A DNA stretch of 35,194 nt, taken from contig JAJFGC010000185.1 in NCBI GenBank assembly GCA_021776345.1, positions 1 through 35,194 of the forward strand, in the 5' to 3' direction. The translations under genes and the position numbers were made by a program. A model generated the notes under the pieces. That model had not been told where the DNA came from and ran no database searches. It saw only the letters and a program-made list of their open reading frames with translations. The DNA comes from Hyphococcus sp. Its GTDB lineage: Bacteria > Pseudomonadota > Alphaproteobacteria > Caulobacterales > Parvularculaceae. This document shows, one piece after another, positions 7,869 through 15,474 of this stretch (its first letter is position 1; every line of letters begins with the position of its first letter).

Positions 7869-9061
7869 GTGCTGTTTTCACAATCATGGTTTGGCTCATT
7901 GTCGTTGCGGCCGCGGCTCCAGCATTTGTGCTCTTTGTGGAAACGCTGGCGTCGTTCTTGCCGCTGGGCCGGCAAAAATCTGGGGAAACGCCGCTGTCAA
8001 TTGCTGTTGTCGTCCCGGCCCACAACGAGAGCTGTCACATCAAACAAACCCTCGATAATATTAGCGAGCAGCTTCGCGAAACGGATCGTTTGATTGTTGT
8101 CGCTGACAATTGTACAGACGATACGGCGGCAGTTGCTAAACGCTGTGGGGCCCAAATTATTATTCGCGATGCGCCTGATCGGCGCGGCAAGGGATATGCG
8201 TTACAATTTGCGATCGATCATTTGGGCGAGGCGCCGCCAGATTGCATTGTCTTTCTCGACGCGGATTGCCTGATCTCCAAAAATGCGATCCAGCAACTTG
8301 CGGCTATTGCGACCGGAAATGGGCGCCCGGCCCAGGCGCTCTATCTGATGGCGCCGCCAGAAGACCCATCGCCGCGTGACAGCGTGGCGGCCTTTGCCTG
8401 GGTGATGGTTAACCGTGTACGGATGGCCGGGCTTTCAGCTATCGGCGATGTCACTCGATTTACTGGCGCCGGCCTTGCCCTTCCTTGGGCATGCGCGCGC
8501 AAGCTCGATTTTGGCGGCGGTGATATAACAGAAGACCTCGTGATGTCGCTCAAGATGGCGAAAGCAAAAATCCCCGCGACCTTCGCGCCAACAGTGACGG
8601 TCACAAGCCGGTTTCCGGGCGCTTTTGATGCAAGCGTTACCCAGCGTGCGCGTTGGGAGCACGGCTCGCTCTCCGTATTGGCGACGCGCGCCATACCCTC
8701 GCTGGCAAGCGGCGTATCGCACGGTGATCCAAGGCTGGTCCTGTTGGCGCTTGATGCGCTCATCCCGCCGCTCGTAGTTTTGGCGGCGGTCCTCATCGCT
8801 GCTCTCTTGGTAAGCGCTGCCGCGATACCGCTGTCGGGCGCCGCGCCCTTTTTCATGGCGTTTTTCGCGGTTGGTTTATTTGCCGTCACACTGACCGCAA
8901 GCTGGATACGTTATGGGCGCGACATGTTGCCTCTCGAAAAATTGTGGGCGTTGGCGCCTTTCCTGCTGCAAAAGATCAAGATTTACGGGAATCGCGGGCG
9001 CGAATCCTCGAAAACGTGGACACGAACCGACAGGGATGGAGAGGGCGGAGAAGCTAAATGA
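7865..9061 (+). CDS. Membrane-bound family 2 glycosyltransferase
   Basis: A processive-type GT2 protein of 398 residues. An N-terminal membrane helix (about 5-30) is followed by the GT-A domain: VVVPAHNE (48-55), VVADNCTDD (78-86), the metal-binding DAD (132-134), the acceptor-side ED (223-224) and QRARWEHG (260-267), equivalent to the QxxRW region of cellulose/hyaluronan-type synthases. Two C-terminal membrane helices follow (about 298-352). It overlaps the GT4 stop by four bases. It probably extends or completes the EPS repeat unit at the inner membrane. Its short C-terminal membrane region argues against a complete synthase-plus-translocation channel. Its stop is followed by 124 bp before the next gene. 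Confidence 0.88.
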   Translation: MSAVFTIMVWLIVVAAAAPAFVLFVETLASFLPLGRQKSGETPLSIAVVVPAHNESCHIKQTLDNISEQLRETDRLIVVADNCTDDTAAVAKRCGAQIIIRDAPDRRGKGYALQFAIDHLGEAPPDCIVFLDADCLISKNAIQQLAAIATGNGRPAQALYLMAPPEDPSPRDSVAAFAWVMVNRVRMAGLSAIGDVTRFTGAGLALPWACARKLDFGGGDITEDLVMSLKMAKAKIPATFAPTVTVTSRFPGAFDASVTQRARWEHGSLSVLATRAIPSLASGVSHGDPRLVLLALDALIPPLVVLAAVLIAALLVSAAAIPLSGAAPFFMAFFAVGLFAVTLTASWIRYGRDMLPLEKLWALAPFLLQKIKIYGNRGRESSKTWTRTDRDGEGGEAK

Positions 9062-9185
9062 GCAGCATGTGCGGTTATCATTTACACTCCGTTTTAACAT
9101 CTGTGGTTATGTCCTTTAGTATGTTGAAGGGCGTACAAGACCGTGCGTTAAACCCGAAAGATTATTCTGATAGATTGGCATCGCG

Positions 9186-10013
9186 ATGAGTTATATTGAA
9201 GTCACAGATAAGCAATTTGGTTTTTTCGACGCGCTTGCGCTTCGAGAAAAAGGCTTCGATCTCAAAGATAAGTATACAGGCGCCGATCCGTTTCCACATA
9301 TTGTCATTGATGATTTTTGCTCGCCGGAAATTCTCGATGCGTGTATTGAGGCTTTTCCGCAAACGCCAGACCCTGACAGCCGCACCTTCGATCGTGATCA
9401 GGAGCGATATAAAACCAGTTTCAATCCGGACTTCATGGCGCCGCAACTACGGTCATTTTTCTACTCTCTTAATTCGCGGCCCTTCCTCCAGTTTTTAGAA
9501 AACATGACCGGTATTGAAGGGCTAATATCCGACCCTTACTTCGCCGGCGGAGGCTTTCATCAAACGAAAACGGGTGGCCATCTAAGCATACACGCCGATT
9601 TTAATTCACACCGAAAGCTGAATTTGAAGCGCAGACTAAATCTGTTGCTCTATCTCAATAAAAATTGGGAAGACGGTTATGGTGGTGAGTTAGAGTTGTG
9701 GGATACGCAGATGGCGCGCTGCGTCCAGCGCGTTGTTCCAAGCTTCAACCGCTGTGTTGTTTTTTCGACGACTGACAATAGTTATCACGGACATCCCGAT
9801 CCGATTGGACATCCGCAGGGAGAGCCGCGGCGTTCAATCGCGCTTTATTATTACACAGCGACCTGGAATGAAGCTGTACGGAAAAAAACAACACAGTTCA
9901 AGCCGCGCCCGAATTCTGGTGACAAGACTGACTGGACAATAAAACGGCGCGAATTTTTCGATAATATCATGCCGCCCATTCTTGCTCGCGCAATAAAAAA
10001 AATTCGGCGATAA
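9186..10013 (+). CDS. 2-oxoglutarate/Fe(II)-dependent dioxygenase (2OG-FeII_Oxy family)
   Basis: A 275-residue soluble protein. The double-stranded beta-helix core carries the iron ligands His136-x-Asp138 (in HLSIHADFN) and a distal His201 (NSYHGHP), followed by Arg215/Arg216 in EPRRSIALYYY, which should bind 2-oxoglutarate. The YGGELELWD segment after the first motif is typical of the prolyl-4-hydroxylase-like PF13640 group. Such enzymes hydroxylate proteins or small molecules. Lying between EPS glycosyltransferases and a secreted G8-domain protein, this one may modify a sugar precursor, an EPS protein or the neighbouring G8 protein, but the substrate cannot be read from the sequence. The 124-bp gap upstream shows no obvious promoter, so it may be read from the EPS operon. 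Confidence 0.87.
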   Translation: MSYIEVTDKQFGFFDALALREKGFDLKDKYTGADPFPHIVIDDFCSPEILDACIEAFPQTPDPDSRTFDRDQERYKTSFNPDFMAPQLRSFFYSLNSRPFLQFLENMTGIEGLISDPYFAGGGFHQTKTGGHLSIHADFNSHRKLNLKRRLNLLLYLNKNWEDGYGGELELWDTQMARCVQRVVPSFNRCVVFSTTDNSYHGHPDPIGHPQGEPRRSIALYYYTATWNEAVRKKTTQFKPRPNSGDKTDWTIKRREFFDNIMPPILARAIKKIRR

Positions 10014-10303
10014 ACAGATCGCTAAGGACCATTGCCGCCAGTGAATCGACTTTAAGACTCATTTACAAATACTTACTGCCGTAAATTTCGTCATTGATCG
10101 TTATCGTAACAGCACAAAACAGCGCAGCATTTCTAATGAAAATGTAATGCGCGTTAGCCCGTCTAGCTCAAATTGTTTGCACTGGCTTCAGGAAAAACCA
10201 ATCAAAAATTTCTACGCTCCACCTGTTGCACGAACGCATCGCGCAAGAAAATAGTTTTGGTTAATAAGGGCTCCGCACGAATTTTGCCCTCCATGTTAAT
10301 GAT

Positions 10304-13300
10304 GTGAGTAAAAGTATCATGAGTAGAAAGATTGGCGCGGGCGCTTCGCTTAATTCTCTTCTTTCAGTAAACATCAATGATTTTGTCGCTGCTCGTCAGG
10401 CTGGCGTGATAAAAGGGCCGCAGACAAATGGGCGACGCGCGAAAAAACGCGCTATGCAAAAGAAAATGGCGAATGCCAGTCTTTTAGCGCCATTATTGGC
10501 GGCTCAAGGGTGTCTAACGCTTGGGAAAGATGACGATATTCTCCTGGCGGATAATGTAGATGACACGCCGACGCCTGCTCAGCGCGGTGGTGGCTCTGCG
10601 GCGCCGGTCCCCGCGAACGGGCCCAGCCTGAACAATACGCCGATTGATGCAGATGTTGCGTTGGCCGCACAGGCTGATCATTTACATACAGAAACCGGAG
10701 AGGCGATCACCATTCCTGCGTCGCAACTGCAAGCGAATGACGTTCACGACAATTCCGGTCCGCTCGAAATTGTTCGCGTATTCGACGCCGTTAATGGCAC
10801 GCTTACGTTCAATGGTTCGATTATAGAATTTGTACCGGATGAGGGCTTTGAAGGTTCCGCCAGCTTTAAATATGAAGCACGTGACGCCAGCGGCGCCATC
10901 AGCGAAGCGATCGTTGAAATTCATGTCGGCGAAATGACCGAAGGCGGCGACCAACACGATGGCGAACATGGAGACGCGGGGCGCGACGACGATAATGGCG
11001 CTGATGAAGGCCAGGTGCATCCAGACGATGCGTCAAAGGCGGGAGAGCATATGGCGTTGTTCGGCCTGGTCCCGGTTGCTGAAGCAACGCATATTGCTGT
11101 CAACAATGGCTCCTGGTTTGATCCCAATACATGGGCCACGGGAGAGGTGCCGCCCGATGGCGCGAAAGTTCTGATCCCTGACGGTGTTACCGTAGACTAT
11201 GATGGCGAGAGTGCTGTTTCCTTATTTACGGTTCGTGTCGATGGCGCGTTAGAATTCGCCACCGATCAAGATACTTTTATGGAAGTTGACACATTGATTG
11301 TTTCCGCTTCTGGAGAGCTAATTATAGGAACGGCGGAAAATCCTGTTGCTGACGGCGTGGAAGCCGTTATCCAGATTGCCGATAACGGGCCGATTGACGT
11401 CGCCTGGGATCCAATGCTTCTTTCTCGCGGGGTCGTCAGTCATGGTACGGTCGAAATTCATGGCGCCGAAAAAGACACCTTCTTAAAAGTTGCGATCGAC
11501 GCAATGGCTGGTGACACATCCATTACCCTTGAAGCACCGCCTGATGGCTGGGCTGTTGGCGATAGGCTTGTGCTAACCGGTACGCACTTACCTGAGTTCG
11601 ATCGGGTTACTTTCGGGGAGACGCATGATGTTACGACTGAGGATGAGGAGTTGATCATCACAGCGATCGACGGCAACGTCATCAGCTTCGATCGCGCGTT
11701 GGAATTTAACCATGATACGCCCAGAGACGATCTCAAGGCCTATGTGGCGAACTACACCCGCAATGTCCGGGTCATCACGGAAAATGCGGATGATCTGCCT
11801 GTACATCAACGCGGTCATGCCATGTTCATGCACTCGGACGACATCGATGTACGGTATGCGGAGTTTACTGACTTAGGCCGGACAGATAAATCTGAACGGG
11901 CGTTTGATGTCGGCGATCTTGAAACAGTCGAATCTGATTCGAACGTCAAAGGCCGCTACTCACTTCACATTCATCGCGCTGGCGTCGCAGACCAGGACGA
12001 TCCGGCTATGCTTGTTGGCAATGCCGTATGGGGATCGCCAGGATGGGGTTTTGTCCACCACGATTCAAACGCCGTATTGTCGGACAACGCCGCCTATGAT
12101 GTCTTTGGCGCTGCCTTTGTCGCCGAAACCGGCAATGAGACAGGGCGATGGGTTCATAATATTGCGATCAAATCGATCGGCGTTGGCGGTTTTGGCGACG
12201 ATAATAACCCCAAAGTCGGCGCCGATGTTGAAGCGTTTGATTTGGGGCGTACGGGCGCAGGCTTTTGGTTCCAAGGACGGATTGTTGACGCTGTCGATAA
12301 TGTTGCGGCGAGCGTCCCCGGTGGGCATGGGTTTGTTTATTTCTCCCGCGGCTCACTCGAGGATGTAATCGGGGTCAATCCTCTAAACGCGCCGCAACCT
12401 GAAAGTTTGAATTACGTAGATGAAGCACGCATCTATCAGCCGGCTATTTCTCAATTTGTCGGTAACGAAACACTTGCCTCCGGCTCCGGGTTTTATGTCG
12501 TAAAACCCGGCCCGGTGCAGCAACATGATGTTCGCTCGGTCATTAACGATTTTACGGCCTGGGAAACCCGCTTTGGCGTTCATCTGGAATATACGGCGAA
12601 TTACACGCTGAAAGACATCGACCTCGTCGGCGCCGCAAATGGAATCAGCGGCATCAGCGCGGGACAAAATACATTCGATCTTGTTGTCAACAACGCAAAT
12701 ATTGAAGGCTTTGATGTCGGCGTCGACCTCGCGAAGTCGACGAATTTTCCCGACCATGATGGCAATTTCAACTATGTCTTTATTGATGTCAGCTTTGCTG
12801 ACACGGTTGAGAACTTCCGCAACCTTGATGGCCGTGACCAGATCCTAACCCAGGCGGATCTGACGCCTGGCAGGCTTGAATTCACCTCAGACATTCCTGA
12901 ATTTTCTCAATTTGGTACGCTGGAGGGTGAGTGGTCAATGAACCTTCCGGGTACGAAAATTGACAGCATTGGCGCTATTGAAGTTGGCTCCACGATCAAT
13001 CCACAAAGATATGTATGGGATTCCCTCTATGGCGCGGCAGAACAGGAAGGATACTGGACGTTGCCAGACGGCCGCGTTGTGATTGCATTCGAACGGTATT
13101 TTGCTGATCGTGCAACCGGAACGCTGACTAAAGAGGCAACCTTCATCGAGGTGCCCGGCGGTGTGGACCAGCTTATGAAAAATACGCAGACGGAACCAGA
13201 ATATCATGGTGTTCTGGACCTTGATAGTGAAGCGCCGGTTGTTGGCAATGATTTTGCCACCCTCAGCTCTGGCGAATCAATCACACTAGATGTTCTTGCC

Positions 13301-13504
13301 AATGATTTCGATCCAGACGGAGACCCGATTGCTGTTGACGGATTCATCCACCCCAAACATGGCAGCGTCCGTGTCAATGATGACGGCACGGTAACATATA
13401 CCGCAGATCCTAATTATACTGGCACGGACCATTTATGCTACTGGGTAGAAGACAACAACGGTAACTTCACCATGGGCGAAGTTTTCGTCACTGTTGAAGT
13501 CTAG
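10304..13504 (+). CDS. G8-domain / beta-helix protein with terminal cadherin-like domains, probably secreted
   Basis: A 1066-residue acidic protein. Order of parts: a basic, Ser/Asn-containing lead (1-57), a hydrophobic LLAPLLAAQGC stretch (60-70), a cadherin-like domain (about 112-208, with DVHDNSGPLEI and GFEGSASFKYEARD), a His/Asp/Glu-rich linker (213-250), a G8 domain (about 262-395, opening NNGSWFDPNTWATGEVP), a parallel beta-helix-like region (about 395-900) and a C-terminal cadherin-like/VCBS-type domain (about 970-1066, LANDFDPDGDPI and PNYTGTDHLCYWVEDNNGN). G8 plus beta-helix is the core of the CEMIP/TMEM2 hyaluronan-degrading family, and bacterial relatives are extracellular, so a polysaccharide-binding or polysaccharide-cleaving role is inferred. 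The start is GTG; ATG at 10319 is an alternative. The usual N-terminal signal peptide is absent. The 290 bp upstream show no gene. It ends three bases from convergent queG. Confidence 0.85.
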   Translation: MSKSIMSRKIGAGASLNSLLSVNINDFVAARQAGVIKGPQTNGRRAKKRAMQKKMANASLLAPLLAAQGCLTLGKDDDILLADNVDDTPTPAQRGGGSAAPVPANGPSLNNTPIDADVALAAQADHLHTETGEAITIPASQLQANDVHDNSGPLEIVRVFDAVNGTLTFNGSIIEFVPDEGFEGSASFKYEARDASGAISEAIVEIHVGEMTEGGDQHDGEHGDAGRDDDNGADEGQVHPDDASKAGEHMALFGLVPVAEATHIAVNNGSWFDPNTWATGEVPPDGAKVLIPDGVTVDYDGESAVSLFTVRVDGALEFATDQDTFMEVDTLIVSASGELIIGTAENPVADGVEAVIQIADNGPIDVAWDPMLLSRGVVSHGTVEIHGAEKDTFLKVAIDAMAGDTSITLEAPPDGWAVGDRLVLTGTHLPEFDRVTFGETHDVTTEDEELIITAIDGNVISFDRALEFNHDTPRDDLKAYVANYTRNVRVITENADDLPVHQRGHAMFMHSDDIDVRYAEFTDLGRTDKSERAFDVGDLETVESDSNVKGRYSLHIHRAGVADQDDPAMLVGNAVWGSPGWGFVHHDSNAVLSDNAAYDVFGAAFVAETGNETGRWVHNIAIKSIGVGGFGDDNNPKVGADVEAFDLGRTGAGFWFQGRIVDAVDNVAASVPGGHGFVYFSRGSLEDVIGVNPLNAPQPESLNYVDEARIYQPAISQFVGNETLASGSGFYVVKPGPVQQHDVRSVINDFTAWETRFGVHLEYTANYTLKDIDLVGAANGISGISAGQNTFDLVVNNANIEGFDVGVDLAKSTNFPDHDGNFNYVFIDVSFADTVENFRNLDGRDQILTQADLTPGRLEFTSDIPEFSQFGTLEGEWSMNLPGTKIDSIGAIEVGSTINPQRYVWDSLYGAAEQEGYWTLPDGRVVIAFERYFADRATGTLTKEATFIEVPGGVDQLMKNTQTEPEYHGVLDLDSEAPVVGNDFATLSSGESITLDVLANDFDPDGDPIAVDGFIHPKHGSVRVNDDGTVTYTADPNYTGTDHLCYWVEDNNGNFTMGEVFVTVEV

Positions 13505-13507
13505 CGC

Positions 13508-14626
13508 CTAACCGTTCCATTCGGCGCGTACCGTCTCGTCCACCTCGCGCACGGCATATCGTTTTTCCAATTCGGCAAAGTCGTTTTCGGCCGTCAATTG
13601 GCGGCACGCCCAGACGGCTGCGCCGCGAACAAGGGGGCTGTCGTCGTCCAGCAAATTCTCTGCGGCGCCGACTAGGTTTAGATCTTGTGAATTCCCGATC
13701 GCGATCAAGACATTTCTGACAAACCGGTCTCGCCCTGTTCGTTTGATAGGTGATCCTGAGAAAAAATCGCGAAACGACCGGTCATCGAGTGCGGCTAATT
13801 CATGCAATGGGGGGTTCTGCAATGTCTCGCGTGCATGAAAGGCGGCCTCCGACGCGGTCGATGCAAATTTGTTCCAGGGGCACACAGCGAGACAGTCATC
13901 GCATCCATAGATGCGGTTGCCCATCGCGTTGCGAAATTCGCGGGGGATCGGTCCTTTATGTTCGATGGTGAGATAAGAGATGCATCGCCGCGCATCGAGC
14001 TGATAGGGTGCTGGAAATGCGTCTGTCGGGCAGACATCAAGACAGTTCTGGCACGAGCCGCAATGATCTTCCTCCGGTTCATCGGCGTCAATATCGTGTG
14101 TGGTAAAAATTGATCCAAGAAAAAGCCATGACCCGTGTTCGCGCGAAACAAGATTGGTGTGTTTGCCTTGCCAGCCGAGGCCGGCTTTAGCCGCCAGCGG
14201 TTTTTCCATGACCGGCGCTGTATCGACAAAGACTTTTACCTCGCCGCCGGCTTGCGCAATCAACCATAGCGCCAAACGTTTCAGACGTTTTTTGACAAGG
14301 TCGTGATAGTCCTTGTTTTGCGCATAAACGGAAATTGTTCCTGATGAAGATCGCTCAAGCGCGCTTAGCGGATCTTGGTCGGGGCCGTAATTGACGCCGA
14401 GCATGATGATGGTTTTTGCTTCTGGCCAAAGCGCCTGCGGGTGGGCGCGCTGGGTCGCCCGCTCTTTCATCCAGTTCATCTCGCCGTGCCGACCAGCCGT
14501 AAGAAAATCAGAAAGGTGGTCGCCGGTATTTTTCGGCAATGACGCTGGGGCAAAGCCGACAGCGCCAAAACCGAGATTTTTAGCTTGCTCTCGCATTTGA
14601 GATTTTAAATCTTCACACGCCGTCAT
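13508..14626 (-). CDS. queG: Epoxyqueuosine reductase
   Basis: A 372-residue cytoplasmic enzyme that reduces epoxyqueuosine to queuosine in tRNA, using cobalamin and two 4Fe-4S clusters. Visible landmarks are the catalytic-Asp segment VDTAPVMEKPLA (Asp135), the first ferredoxin-like cluster CGSCQNCLDVCP (Cys189, 192, 195, 199), RRCISYLTIEHKG (Cys215) and the second set GCDDCLAVCPWNKF (Cys242, 245, 249). A HEAT-like C-terminal tail (about 300-372) is also normal. Length and motifs are complete, so it should be functional. Its ATG lies two bases past the stop of the upstream gst gene, a coupled pair often found in alphaproteobacteria. Its stop nearly meets the convergent G8 gene. Confidence 0.97.
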   Translation of the reverse strand: MTACEDLKSQMREQAKNLGFGAVGFAPASLPKNTGDHLSDFLTAGRHGEMNWMKERATQRAHPQALWPEAKTIIMLGVNYGPDQDPLSALERSSSGTISVYAQNKDYHDLVKKRLKRLALWLIAQAGGEVKVFVDTAPVMEKPLAAKAGLGWQGKHTNLVSREHGSWLFLGSIFTTHDIDADEPEEDHCGSCQNCLDVCPTDAFPAPYQLDARRCISYLTIEHKGPIPREFRNAMGNRIYGCDDCLAVCPWNKFASTASEAAFHARETLQNPPLHELAALDDRSFRDFFSGSPIKRTGRDRFVRNVLIAIGNSQDLNLVGAAENLLDDDSPLVRGAAVWACRQLTAENDFAELEKRYAVREVDETVRAEWNG

Positions 14627-14628
14627 GG

Positions 14629-15309
14629 TTAAAAATCCGGGTCGTCATAATGGCGCGGTGGTGGAAGTCCATTGATGCGGTCACGCAGGATGGGACGCAT
14701 GCTTGGTCGCGATTTAACCCTAGCATACCAATCTTTGACCATTGGAAATTTCTCCCACGGCGCCGCATCGACATAATCGATTGCTGAAATGTAAGCCGCG
14801 CCGGCGATATCGGCAGCGGTATATTTTTCACCGGCGAGCCAGGTGCGTTGTTCTAGCAACCAGTTGAAATAGTCCATATGCCAGGCAAGTGCTTCGCTGC
14901 CTTGTTTAAGACGTTCATAGTCTGGTTGGCCGCGGCGCATCAATCTCTTATCAATCCGCTCACGAACGACCAGATCGATTACCTCGTGCTCAACTTTCTG
15001 CGTGAACCAGGCGCACAGGCGCCTGACTTCCGCGCGCGCCGCAGACGTCGAGGGGTATATCGGCGTCGCCGGATAGGCATCTTCCAGATACTCAATGATC
15101 ACCATGGCGGGCGCTGCGTTAATAACCCCCTTGGTTGGCGCCTCGTCGGTCAGTACCGGCACTGTGCCCACAGGGTTAAGCGCGATCAACGATCCGTCAT
15201 CGTCCCAGGGGCGGCGTTCCACGAGCTGGGCAGGCAAGCCTTTTTCCGCAAGCGCGATCCGGACCATCCGGCAGGCGGGATCGAGGGGCATATGAAAAAG
15301 CGTCCGCAT
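14629..15309 (-). CDS. Glutathione S-transferase family protein
   Basis: A 226-residue protein with an N-terminal thioredoxin-fold domain (about 1-85; MPLDPACRMVRIALAEKG, then NPVGTVPVL with the cis-Pro used in glutathione binding, and APAMVIIEYLEDAYP). An all-helical C-terminal domain follows (about 95-220, with YTAADIAGAAYISAIDYVD around the N-capping box). It probably conjugates or reduces with glutathione in the cytoplasm; the substrate is unknown. It is transcribed leftward with queG only two bases downstream. This genetic link is common in alphaproteobacteria, but no direct role in queuosine synthesis is established. Confidence 0.93.
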   Translation of the reverse strand: MRTLFHMPLDPACRMVRIALAEKGLPAQLVERRPWDDDGSLIALNPVGTVPVLTDEAPTKGVINAAPAMVIIEYLEDAYPATPIYPSTSAARAEVRRLCAWFTQKVEHEVIDLVVRERIDKRLMRRGQPDYERLKQGSEALAWHMDYFNWLLEQRTWLAGEKYTAADIAGAAYISAIDYVDAAPWEKFPMVKDWYARVKSRPSMRPILRDRINGLPPPRHYDDPDF

Positions 15310-15393
15310 TAACCCTAACCTTGTTGGCGCTCCGCCTCGCGAAAATCCATAAACAGCTGAAACCCAATGATTTCTACACGCGATGGGTCACTT

Positions 15394-15409
15394 CGGCAAA
15401 GCAATTGCA
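15394..15409 (+). promoter_or_regulatory. Candidate sigma-54 (RpoN) promoter for the unknown membrane-protein gene
   Basis: CGGCAA-AGCAA-TTGCA keeps the exact GG-N10-GC spacing and a full TTGCA -12 box; the -24 box matches GGCA of TGGCAC. The predicted start is near 15420, about 55 bases before the ATG at 15475. Nothing in this 159-bp gap gives a better sigma-70 promoter for the rightward gene. Confidence 0.42.
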
Positions 15410-15474
15410 GTTTCATCGTTAAGGAAGTTCGAGGCGGGCAGCTTTGAAACAGATCTGAATGGGGACGGGTGACA

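Noticed and set aside
10052-10066. CtrA-like TTAA-N7-TTAC upstream of the G8 gene
   Set aside because: One core mismatch, and it lies about 240 bases from the start codon; chance similarity is likely.
13405-13504. PEP-CTERM or other sorting tail at the end of the G8 protein
   Set aside because: The C-terminus ends in a beta domain (GEVFVTVEV) with no PEP motif, membrane helix or basic tail.
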